Shown here in pieces: positions 1 through 5,723 of a DNA stretch of 6,381 nucleotides; position 1 is the stretch's first letter; every line of letters starts with the position of its first letter. The stretch is from Bacteroidia bacterium (GTDB taxonomy: Bacteria; Bacteroidota; Bacteroidia; Cytophagales; Cyclobacteriaceae). The stretch covers positions 1-6,381 of the forward strand of contig JAENVX010000458.1 of NCBI GenBank assembly GCA_016650355.1. Reading direction: 5' to 3'. Below the pieces are notes generated by a model. It was given only the letters and a program-made list of their open reading frames with translations. It had not been told where the DNA came from and did no database searches. The translations under genes were made by a program, and so were the position numbers.

Positions 1-320
1 GGCATGCGTTCCTCTGGATCATCAGACGTAATTCTTCTTATCAGCTCACTATGTTCGTCTCCTGGGATGATTGCGGGCTTTCCCGATTCATTTGTATCTA
101 AGGCATCCTGCCGGAAGAGTAAACTAAACTCAGACTGACGTTTTACACCACCGTGGCAGGTTATACACTTTTTATTGATGATCGGCTTTACGTGGCTGCT
201 GTAATCAATCCGTGAGGTATCCTGCTTTTTTGATTCGCAGCTTAAAAAGGCTGTAAAAACGCAACATCCCAATAGGGGGAGTAAATTAAGCGTCTTAATG
301 AGTGCAAGAATTGGTTTCAC
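1..320 (-). CDS. Planctomycete-type cytochrome c (PSCyt1-like) lipoprotein, N-terminal part
   Basis: The first 106 residues of a minus-strand gene that leaves the window at position 1, so its C-terminal part is missing. The GTG at 320-318 is the most upstream start, because an in-frame TAA lies directly before it. The N-terminus has Lys at 2 and 9 and a hydrophobic stretch from about 11 to 27 ending in FLSC, which reads as a lipoprotein signal with Cys28 as the lipidated residue. Residues 38-51 (IDYSSHVKPIINKK) lead into CITCH at 52-56, a covalent c-type haem site. The stretch KPAIIPGDEHSELIRR followed by a DPEERMP ending is typical of the PSCyt1 domain (PF07635 by memory). In this family the domain often precedes DUF1549/DUF1553 or other modules, which cannot be seen here. 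Likely an envelope-anchored haem protein; substrate unknown. The family call is firm, the start moderately so. Confidence 0.85.
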   Translation of the reverse strand, partial: MKPILALIKTLNLLPLLGCCVFTAFLSCESKKQDTSRIDYSSHVKPIINKKCITCHGGVKRQSEFSLLFRQDALDTNESGKPAIIPGDEHSELIRRITSDDPEERM

Positions 321-412
321 TTACCTTAAAAATAGGCCATTATAGCCCAGAATACAATACTTTTGAGATGGATGGGCAGCTAACAAGTATTCTATCAATA
401 TCCAGGATAAAA

Positions 413-444
413 TGTGCTCAATTCTGATCGTTTTCCTATATTTG
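413..444 (+). promoter_or_regulatory. Bacteroidota-type promoter of rpsF-rpsR-rplI
   Basis: TATATTTG at 437-444 matches the Bacteroidota sigma-ABfr -7 consensus TAnnTTTG at every fixed base and is followed by C. TGTG at 413-416 is one mismatch from the -33 TTTG element, with a 20-nt spacer, which is in the usual range. Transcription would begin near 450, giving a leader of only about 25 nt before the rpsF ATG. The site lies in the divergent gap between the cytochrome lipoprotein and rpsF, and no equally good element faces the lipoprotein gene. Confidence 0.75.
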
Positions 445-474
445 CACCCTTATTTTTAAACCAATTAACAAATC

Positions 475-852
475 ATGAAAAACTACGAGACGGTATTCAT
501 CTTAAATCCCGTTTTGTCTGATGACCAGGCAAAGGATACTGTCGAGAAATTCGTGAAGTTATTGAAGAAAGCCAAAGCTGATGTGATCAACATTGAGCAG
601 TGGGGACTTAAAAGAATGGCTTATCCCATTCAGAATAAGTCAACAGGCTTCTACAATCTTCTTGAATTCGCGGCATCTCCAGAAACAATCAACGTATTGG
701 AAACTGAGTTCAGACGAGACGAATCGGTAATGCGTTTTCTAACCACCGTGTTGGACAAGCATTCCATTTTGTACAACACCCGCAGACGCAAAGGCGAGTT
801 TAACAAAGGAAAAAAAACAACTACAACTAAAAGGGAGGAAGTAAAAGCATGA
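475..852 (+). CDS. rpsF: 30S ribosomal protein bS6
   Basis: A 125-residue bS6. It binds 16S rRNA in the platform of the small subunit as a heterodimer with bS18. The start MKNYETVFILNP is the conserved first beta strand of the family. EQWGLKRMAYPIQNKSTGFY at about 41-60 is the other hallmark stretch, and the RRDESVMRFLTTV region ends the core fold. After about residue 100 there is a basic, Lys/Thr-rich tail (RRRKGEFNKGKKTTTTKREE), a low-complexity extension of the kind often seen in bS6 C-termini. It is the first gene of rpsF-rpsR-rplI, about 25 nt downstream of the predicted transcription start. No Shine-Dalgarno is visible before the ATG; the leader is A/T-rich, as is usual in Bacteroidota. 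Its TGA overlaps the rpsR ATG by 4 bp, matching the one-to-one partnership of the products. Confidence 0.97.
   Translation: MKNYETVFILNPVLSDDQAKDTVEKFVKLLKKAKADVINIEQWGLKRMAYPIQNKSTGFYNLLEFAASPETINVLETEFRRDESVMRFLTTVLDKHSILYNTRRRKGEFNKGKKTTTTKREEVKA
832..839 (+). promoter_or_regulatory. Strong Shine-Dalgarno of rpsR
   Basis: AGGGAGGA contains the GGAGG core at 834-838. It lies 10 nt before the ATG at 849 and 19 nt before the alternative ATG at 858, so it favours the upstream start. It is located inside the last codons of rpsF. It stands out because none of the other plus-strand starts in the window (rpsF, rplI, pcrA, DUF4290) has a recognisable Shine-Dalgarno. Confidence 0.7.
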
Positions 853-1100
853 CACTGATGAACGAACCTATTAAGCGGGCAGAGATTAAGCCTAAATACT
901 GCCGCTTTAAAAAGAACGGGATTAAGTACATCGACTACAAAGATCCTGACTTTCTGATGAAGTTTGTAAATGAACAAGGCAAACTTCTGCCGCGCAGACT
1001 TACCGGCAATAGCTGGAAGTTTCAAAACAAAGTAGCGCAAGCTGTTAAAAGAGCACGCCATCTGGCCTTTTTGCCATACGTTGGCGATGCATTAAAATAA
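849..1100 (+). CDS. rpsR: 30S ribosomal protein bS18
   Basis: An 83-residue bS18, the platform protein that pairs with bS6 near the 3' end of 16S rRNA. The conserved core begins at CRFKKNGIKYIDYKD and continues through LLPRRLTGNSWKFQ and KVAQAVKRARHLAFLPYV, which is diagnostic. The ATG at 849 overlaps the rpsF TGA (ATGA) and sits 10 nt after a GGAGG core. A second ATG three codons in (858) gives MNEPIKRAE and cannot be excluded, but its spacing to the Shine-Dalgarno is too long. Only 17 bp separate it from rplI, so the three genes form one transcript. The lone Cys at residue 18, in the PKYCRF segment, is kept as in many bS18 proteins. Full length, no anomaly. Confidence 0.97.
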   Translation: MTLMNEPIKRAEIKPKYCRFKKNGIKYIDYKDPDFLMKFVNEQGKLLPRRLTGNSWKFQNKVAQAVKRARHLAFLPYVGDALK

Positions 1101-1117
1101 CCCTTAGACTATCGATT

Positions 1118-1561
1118 ATGGAAATCATATTAAAACAAGATATACAAGGACTCGGCTACAAGAACGATACGATTAAGGTAAAGGCTGGCTACGGCAGAAA
1201 TTTCCTTATCCCGAATGGCTCTGCAATGTTAGCCAATGAGTCAAATAAAAGAATGACTGCGGAAAACATTCGTCAGGTTGCACATAAGGCTGCAAAGCTT
1301 AAGCAAGATGCTGAAGCATTGGCAGCTAAAATTGGTGACATGACCATTGAGATAGGCACGAAAGCTGGTGAGTCCGGAAAAATATTTGGAGCGGTTACTG
1401 CAATTCAGGTTGTGGAAATCCTAAAGGCCAAAGGATTCGATGTAGACCGTAAGAAGGTATCTTTCAAAGAGCAACCAAAGCAACTTGGCGCGTACATCGC
1501 CATCCTAGATTTGCACAAAGAATTGAAGCATACTATTACTGTGAATGTAGTTGCTGAATAA
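1118..1561 (+). CDS. rplI: 50S ribosomal protein bL9
   Basis: A 147-residue bL9, close to the usual family length of about 150. It binds domain V of 23S rRNA near the L1 stalk and spans away from the subunit through a long helix. The N-terminal RNA-binding domain fits the classical L9 signature from Gly13 to Asn40: Gly13, Asn16, Val21, Gly24-Tyr25, Asn28-Phe29-Leu30, Gly34, Ala36 and Asn40. An Ala/Lys-rich helical linker follows at about 41-75. The C-terminal domain carries AGESGKIFGAVTAIQVVE and ends with VNVVAE. It is the last gene of rpsF-rpsR-rplI, starting 17 bp after rpsR with no clear ribosome binding site, and an intrinsic terminator follows 28 bp after its TAA. Confidence 0.97.
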   Translation: MEIILKQDIQGLGYKNDTIKVKAGYGRNFLIPNGSAMLANESNKRMTAENIRQVAHKAAKLKQDAEALAAKIGDMTIEIGTKAGESGKIFGAVTAIQVVEILKAKGFDVDRKKVSFKEQPKQLGAYIAILDLHKELKHTITVNVVAE

Positions 1562-1589
1562 ATATCAGAAGTAAGAATTTAGAAATAAG

Positions 1590-1618
1590 AAGCCCTGACA
1601 AAAGTTGGGGTTTTTTTT
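1590..1618 (+). terminator. Rho-independent terminator of the rpsF-rpsR-rplI operon
   Basis: AAGCCCTGAC (1590-1599) pairs with GTTGGGGTTT (1604-1613) around an AAAA loop: ten pairs, three of them G-U. A run of eight T follows at 1611-1618. It begins 28 bp after the rplI stop codon, in the position expected for the operon end. Confidence 0.85.
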
Positions 1619-1660
1619 ATTTGATATTATGTATTTTAAACAACAAGAAATAAATGATAA

Positions 1661-1861
1661 ATGAATAAGGCAATCATCTGCTCACCAGAAGAAATGAACC
1701 CCCTTCAATATGTCGAAGAAAGCAATATGACATTTGAAGAACGGTTAATGCCAGCCTTTGGTGTGTTTGAATTATCGAAGGCATTGTCCCCGAAAGATGC
1801 TGTTGATTTTCAAGATGACTCAGAAATTGATTGGATCACGCTTCACATGAGGAATGATTGA
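1661..1861 (+). CDS. Small acidic protein of unknown function
   Basis: I do not recognise this 66-residue protein. It begins MNKAIICSPEEMNPLQYVEE and ends DWITLHMRND. It is strongly acidic, with 14 Asp/Glu against 5 Lys/Arg, and has no signal peptide, membrane segment or zinc motif. Residues 24-42 (FEERLMPAFGVFELSKAL) could form an amphipathic helix. It starts 42 bp after the operon terminator, so it needs its own promoter; I see no clear TAnnTTTG in the gap. Its stop lies 14 bp from the stop of the convergent DUF3109 gene. No Shine-Dalgarno is seen; the ATG at 1654 opens a frame of only four codons and is ignored. The composition looks protein-like and not random, which favours a real gene. 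Small acidic proteins in this size range include antitoxins and phage-like products, but nothing here shows such a role and no partner toxin is adjacent. Confidence 0.55.
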   Translation: MNKAIICSPEEMNPLQYVEESNMTFEERLMPAFGVFELSKALSPKDAVDFQDDSEIDWITLHMRND

Positions 1862-1875
1862 GGCTTATAGCGCCT

Positions 1876-2439
1876 TCAACCTTCTATCTTCTCAACCAAC
1901 TCGTTATACCAGGGCACACCGTATTTTCGTACAAGGGGATCTTTCAAGAATTTATAAAGCGGCACTTGCAAAGATTTACCAAAGGAACATGCAGCGGAGC
2001 AAATACTCCACTGGTGGTAATTGACTGCCTCAAAGCCCTTTTTGTTTTTGGTTATTCTGATGGGGTAAAGGTGACACGAAATGGGTTTCCTAAAACTAAT
2101 CTTCCCATCGAGGTTAGCTTGTTCTATTCCACATTTTAAGACTCCCTTGTCATCGTAGTGAGAGTAGGCGCACTCTTTTCCACCGATTGTAGGAGTTGAG
2201 TAATCTCCATCCTCATCCAGAATGTAGGTTCCTTGCACTTCAATTGCTTTCAAGCCATCAGGAGTCAAATAGGGCTTAACCTTTTCAAGAATTTCATTCA
2301 TGATCGGCAGTTCCTCCTCTTCCAATGGGGCACCAAGGTCACCCTCAACACAACAAGCCCCCTTGCACATCTCCAAATGACACACAAACTCAACCTCCTT
2401 GATGTCATCTGAAACCAACACTTCACCAACTTTAATCAT
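1876..2439 (-). CDS. DUF3109 family cysteine-rich protein
   Basis: A 187-residue soluble protein that I recognise as DUF3109, a Bacteroidota-centred family of unknown function. Nine cysteines are arranged as C20-x4-C25-x3-C29-C30 near the N-terminus (VCHLEMCKGACC), then C90, C103, C122 (in ISCHLYPIR) and C147-x3-C151 (SICSAAC). This resembles YkgJ-type CxxxxCxxxCC proteins thought to hold zinc or an iron-sulfur cluster, so metal binding is a fair inference, not a demonstrated activity. An acidic run, EEEELP, at 40-45 follows the first cluster. There is no signal peptide. The ATG at 2439-2437 is preceded by an A-rich stretch, as usual in this phylum, and no earlier start is better. It is transcribed away from pcrA and towards the 66-residue gene, and appears monocistronic within the window. 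Confidence 0.88.
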   Translation of the reverse strand: MIKVGEVLVSDDIKEVEFVCHLEMCKGACCVEGDLGAPLEEEELPIMNEILEKVKPYLTPDGLKAIEVQGTYILDEDGDYSTPTIGGKECAYSHYDDKGVLKCGIEQANLDGKISFRKPISCHLYPIRITKNKKGFEAVNYHQWSICSAACSFGKSLQVPLYKFLKDPLVRKYGVPWYNELVEKIEG

Positions 2440-2529
2440 CTTTTTTATTTTAATATGTTCAAAATGAATATTCCACTATTCTTCAACATCTTAATAGAAT
2501 TGACTTCTCGAAATTTAAGCTTAATGCGA

Positions 2530-2563
2530 CAAAGTATATAATTTAATTGGTGTATCGATAAAA
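2530..2563 (-). promoter_or_regulatory. Weak candidate promoter for the DUF3109 gene
   Basis: Read on the minus strand, TATACTTTG (2538-2530) resembles the Bacteroidota -7 element TAnnTTTG but with three instead of two bases between TA and TTTG. TTTT at 2563-2560 could act as a poor -33 element across a 21-nt spacer. It would give a leader of about 85 nt. Both departures from consensus keep this tentative. Confidence 0.3.
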
Positions 2564-2653
2564 GATAGACTGCATTGACAGGTCGGCAATTTTATTGTAG
2601 ATATTATATTATCTCATAAAACAAAGCATATCAGATAGATTAAAGAATATGGT

Positions 2654-2674
2654 GAATTGTTCATTTAACAATTC
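2654..2674. repeat. Perfect 8-bp inverted repeat upstream of pcrA
   Basis: GAATTGTT (2654-2661) and AACAATTC (2667-2674) are exact inverted copies around a 5-nt CATTT spacer, 62 bp before the pcrA ATG. No T-run follows, so it is not an intrinsic terminator. It could be an operator for a dimeric regulator or a leader hairpin, or chance in AT-rich DNA. Confidence 0.6.
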
Positions 2675-2736
2675 GATAATTTATCAGCGCAATCAGCAAG
2701 ATCGTGTCTCTCAGCAGCATATATTGCGAGATTATT

Positions 2737-4995
2737 ATGAGTGATTATTTAGAAACCTTAAACGAGCCTCAACGGGAAGCTGTCATTAATAACCTTGGGC
2801 CCTGTATGTTAATTGCAGGTGCTGGCTCTGGCAAAACCAGGGTACTAACATTTCGCATTACGCACCTCATCAAAAGTCAGGATGTAGACCCATTTAATAT
2901 AATGGCGCTCACCTTTACTAATAAGGCTGCTAAAGAGATGCGCGAGCGAATTGAAAAAGAAATTGGATCTGATGCGCGCAACCTTTGGATGGGTACTTTT
3001 CACTCCGTTTTCGCTCGCATTCTAAGAGCAGAAGCCCATCATATTGGCTACCCAAATAATTTCACCATCTATGACACGGATGACTCAAAGTCACTGGTGA
3101 AAAGTATTGTGAAAGAGATGGGGCTTGACGAAACCCAATACAAAGCCAATATTATTTTTAACAGAATTTCATCGGCAAAAAATAAACTGATTTCATGGCA
3201 AGAGTATCTGGGCAACCCGCTTCTTGTAGGTGATGATGCTGCGAATATGCGACCCGAAATTGGAAACATCTATAAAAACTACTCCTTGCGCTGCTTCAAA
3301 TCTGGTGCGATGGATTTTGATGACTTGCTTTTTAACACCGACAAACTTTTCAAAGAACACTTGGAGGTGTTGAACAAATATCAACATCGATTTCATTATG
3401 TATTGGTCGATGAATTTCAGGATACCAACTTGTGCCAGTATTTCATCATCAGAAAACTTGCTGCAGTTCGACAAAACGTGTGTGTGGTTGGCGATGACGC
3501 CCAAAGCATTTACGCTTTCCGTGGAGCCGACATCAGCAACATCCTGAATTTTGAAAAGGATTATCCCGACCTGAAAATTATTAAGTTGGAGCAAAACTAT
3601 CGCTCCACTCAAACGATCGTTCATGCAGCTAATTCTGTCATTGCAAAAAACAAAGCACAGCTTCCCAAAAATGTGTGGACAGCCAATGAAGATGGAAACC
3701 TGATTGAATTGATTAAGGCTGTTTCTGATAACGAAGAAGGACGGCTTGTTGCCTCTTCCATCTTTGAAGAGAAAATGCAGCAACAATATAAGTTTAGTGA
3801 TTTTGTTATTCTCTATCGCACCAACAGTCAGTCGCGGGCAATTGAAGAAGCGTTGAGGCGAATGAATATCAAGTACAAAGTTGTGGGTGGGCTTTCTTTT
3901 TATCAACGCAAAGAAATTAAAGACCTCCTCGCCTACCTGCGCTATTCGCTGAATCAACAAGATGAAGCTTCCTTTAGAAGAATTATTAACTTACCTAAGC
4001 GTGGTATCGGCAATTCTTCCATTGACAAAATTGTTGTCGCTGCAAATGATCACGCCATTTCAATCTGGGAAGTCCTTCAAAATATCAACTCATTTTTGGG
4101 TGGACGAGCCTCCAACGTGATTGAGGACTTTGTGGTGATGATCAAACGCTTCGGTATTGACATCCAAAACAAAGATGCGTACGAGGCTGCCGCTGACATT
4201 GCAAAATCATCGGGACTGTTACGCGAGCTTTATGAAGACAAAACTGTGGAAGGTCTTAGTCGCTATGAAAACGTGCAGGAATTGCTCAATGCGATTAAAG
4301 AATATGTTGACGATCCTGAAAAGGAAGATAAAAGTTTAGGAGCGTTTTTACAAGAAGTATCGTTGGTAACAGGCCAGGATGAAAATAAAGACAATGATCC
4401 CGATAAGGTAACGTTGATGACTATTCACATGGCAAAGGGCCTTGAGTTCAAAATCGTTTATATCGTAGGCTTGGAGGAAGACCTTTTTCCCTCTCAAATG
4501 ATGTTGAGCAGCCGGGCAGAACTGGAAGAGGAAAGGCGTTTGTTTTATGTGGCGATAACACGTGCTCAGAAAAAGTTGTTCTTGTCCTATGCTCTTACGC
4601 GGTATCGGTTTGGGCGATTAAAAAATTGTGAGCCGAGCAGATTTCTGGACGATGTTGATGCGAGGTATATAAAAGTAAGTACCAAATTTGGCGGCATCGA
4701 TTCGTTAGCGCCCAATCCGAACTTCACCAAGAGTTTCGTGAGTGGAATAAAAAAGACGGTGAGTTCGCAACCTGTTGCTCGACCCACCACCTATAAAGTA
4801 TCTGTAGATTTTGTACCCAGCAATACATCTACCCTTCAAGAAGGAATGAAAGTAGAGCATCCAAAATTTGGCTTTGGAACGGTGGTAAAAATGGAGCAAG
4901 TTGGAGCCGAGCGAAAGGCGAAGATCAATTTCAGCGATTTTGGAGAGAAGACATTATTACTTAGCTTTGCTAAACTCAAAATTCATGAGAACTAA
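2737..4995 (+). CDS. pcrA: PcrA/UvrD-type superfamily 1A DNA helicase
   Basis: A 752-residue 3'-5' SF1A helicase that uses ATP to unwind DNA in repair and in clearing replication and transcription conflicts. All motifs are intact: Q-motif Gln12, Walker A AGAGSGKT at 27-34, motif Ia ALTFTNKAAKEM at 57-68, TFHS at 87-90, motif II VDEFQDT at 224-230, motif III VVGDDAQSIYAFRGA at 250-264, motif IV QNYRST at 286-291, motif V TLMTIHMAKGLEF at 559-571 and motif VI RLFYVAITRA at 601-610. After a low-complexity linker, residues 699-752 (EGMKVEHPKFGFGTVVK) form the Tudor-like C-terminal domain that binds RNA polymerase in PcrA and UvrD. I take the ATG at 2737, because MSDYLETLNEPQREAV is the family N-terminus; the in-frame GTG at 2704 adds 11 unconserved residues. 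It heads the pcrA-DUF4290-murA group. PcrA and UvrD cannot be told apart from sequence alone here. Confidence 0.96.
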   Translation: MSDYLETLNEPQREAVINNLGPCMLIAGAGSGKTRVLTFRITHLIKSQDVDPFNIMALTFTNKAAKEMRERIEKEIGSDARNLWMGTFHSVFARILRAEAHHIGYPNNFTIYDTDDSKSLVKSIVKEMGLDETQYKANIIFNRISSAKNKLISWQEYLGNPLLVGDDAANMRPEIGNIYKNYSLRCFKSGAMDFDDLLFNTDKLFKEHLEVLNKYQHRFHYVLVDEFQDTNLCQYFIIRKLAAVRQNVCVVGDDAQSIYAFRGADISNILNFEKDYPDLKIIKLEQNYRSTQTIVHAANSVIAKNKAQLPKNVWTANEDGNLIELIKAVSDNEEGRLVASSIFEEKMQQQYKFSDFVILYRTNSQSRAIEEALRRMNIKYKVVGGLSFYQRKEIKDLLAYLRYSLNQQDEASFRRIINLPKRGIGNSSIDKIVVAANDHAISIWEVLQNINSFLGGRASNVIEDFVVMIKRFGIDIQNKDAYEAAADIAKSSGLLRELYEDKTVEGLSRYENVQELLNAIKEYVDDPEKEDKSLGAFLQEVSLVTGQDENKDNDPDKVTLMTIHMAKGLEFKIVYIVGLEEDLFPSQMMLSSRAELEEERRLFYVAITRAQKKLFLSYALTRYRFGRLKNCEPSRFLDDVDARYIKVSTKFGGIDSLAPNPNFTKSFVSGIKKTVSSQPVARPTTYKVSVDFVPSNTSTLQEGMKVEHPKFGFGTVVKMEQVGAERKAKINFSDFGEKTLLLSFAKLKIHEN

Positions 4996-5028
4996 GGTGA
5001 ACGTTACAATCACCTGATTGCCAATCAG
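4995..5028 (+). repeat. Two overlapping hairpins in the pcrA-DUF4290 gap
   Basis: AGGTGA (4995-5000) pairs with TCACCT (5010-5015) across a 9-nt loop. CTGATT (5014-5019) pairs with AATCAG (5023-5028) across GCC. The two stems share bases 5014-5015, so they compete or stack. They fill most of the 44-bp gap, and no T-run follows, so termination is unlikely. Each stem is only 6 bp. Confidence 0.4.
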
Positions 5029-5039
5029 AACAAATACGT

Positions 5040-5723
5040 ATGAAATTAGAATATAACACCCAGCGGCCTGACATTATTTTAAAAGAGTATGGGCGCAATG
5101 TTCAAAATCTTGTAGATCATATCCGATCTGTTCCTGATAAAACCAAAAGGACAGAAATGGCGAATACATTGATTGACCTTATTCGTCAGCTTACACCCTC
5201 ATTGAAAGACCAACCTGAGAATCCTCAACGCTTGTGGGATGATCTGTATATCATTGCCGATTTCAACCTGGATGTAAATAGTCCTTACCCAACACCTGAA
5301 CGGGAAATACTGTTCAAAAAACCGATGAAGGTACCATACCCTCAAAGTGATATTCGTTTCAAACACTATGGCAAAAACATCGAAAAGTTAGTAAAGGAGG
5401 CTGTCAAACTAGAAGACCCTAAGGAGCGTGAAGACGCAACCATCTACCTGGGCAAGTTAATGAAGACATTTTATGCCAGCGGGAACAAAGAGACACTTGA
5501 TGATTCCGTTATTGTTAAAGACATTCAAATCTTATCGCAAGGAAAGCTATCCTTAAATCTTGAAAGAGTACGCGAAGATAATCTGTTTGAAAAGCTTTAT
5601 CGCGAGCGTAAAAAGCCGAGGACACAAGGTGGAGATAACAGAGAAGGAGGTCGCAACCGCAATCAAGGTGGCGGGGGTCGCTCATTCAAACGTCACAATC
5701 CGCATCGCAGAAGAGATCAATGA
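5040..5723 (+). CDS. DUF4290 domain protein with Arg/Gly-rich tail
   Basis: A 227-residue protein recognised as DUF4290, found in Bacteroidota typically next to murA; function unknown. Residues 11-80 align without gaps to 104-173 (offset 93). Shared positions include D11/D104, I12/I105, K15/K108, Y17-G18/Y110-G111, N20/N113, L24-V25/L117-V118, D33/D126, R37/R130, L44/L137, D68/D161, I71/I164, L77/L170 and N80/N173, so the fold is an internal duplication, mostly helical. From about 188 the chain becomes disordered and basic, rich in Arg, Gly and Asn (GGDNREGG, GGGGRSFKR, HRRRDQ), like RGG-type nucleic-acid-binding tails. No signal peptide or membrane segment. It starts 44 bp after pcrA with no Shine-Dalgarno and overlaps murA by ATGA, implying coupled translation with murA. 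RNA binding is an inference from the tail only. Confidence 0.9.
   Translation: MKLEYNTQRPDIILKEYGRNVQNLVDHIRSVPDKTKRTEMANTLIDLIRQLTPSLKDQPENPQRLWDDLYIIADFNLDVNSPYPTPEREILFKKPMKVPYPQSDIRFKHYGKNIEKLVKEAVKLEDPKEREDATIYLGKLMKTFYASGNKETLDDSVIVKDIQILSQGKLSLNLERVREDNLFEKLYRERKKPRTQGGDNREGGRNRNQGGGGRSFKRHNPHRRRDQ

Larger units (their letters stand above)
2440..2736. other. AT-rich divergent intergenic region between DUF3109 and pcrA
   Basis: 297 bp without a convincing gene. Both flanking genes are transcribed outward, so it should hold two promoters. For DUF3109 there is a weak candidate (2530-2563, minus). For pcrA I find no TAnnTTTG element; TATATTGC at about 2720-2727 is the nearest, but it lies too close to the ATG to be likely. 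An inverted repeat at 2654-2674 is the only strong structure. No tRNA-like, small-RNA or terminator pattern was recognised. Confidence 0.6.

Noticed and set aside
349..393. Inverted pairs AGAATAC/GTATTCT and AATACTT/AAGTATT in the rpsF upstream region
   Set aside because: Only 7 bp, widely spaced, and two alternative pairings compete, which is expected by chance in AT-rich DNA.
445..474. Possible S6:S18 autoregulatory leader before rpsF
   Set aside because: The predicted leader is only about 25 nt, with no hairpin and no CCG-containing bulge of the known motif.
651..1061. Minus-strand frame of 136 codons across rpsF-rpsR
   Set aside because: Shadow of two certain ribosomal protein genes.
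1565..1592. Imperfect A/G-rich direct repeat (AGAAGTAAGAA, AGAAATAAGAA) before the rplI terminator
   Set aside because: Short, degenerate, and without any associated structure.
1858..2139. Plus-strand frame of 93 codons opposite DUF3109
   Set aside because: Antisense to a well-recognised cysteine-rich protein; the translation shows no family features.
2704..2736. In-frame GTG start 11 codons upstream for the helicase
   Set aside because: The extra residues (MSLSSIYCEII) are not part of the family N-terminus, while the ATG at 2737 begins exactly where PcrA/UvrD homology begins.
3193..3960. Long minus-strand open frame of 255 codons
   Set aside because: It lies wholly inside pcrA, whose motifs are all intact on the plus strand; its translation has no recognisable domain.
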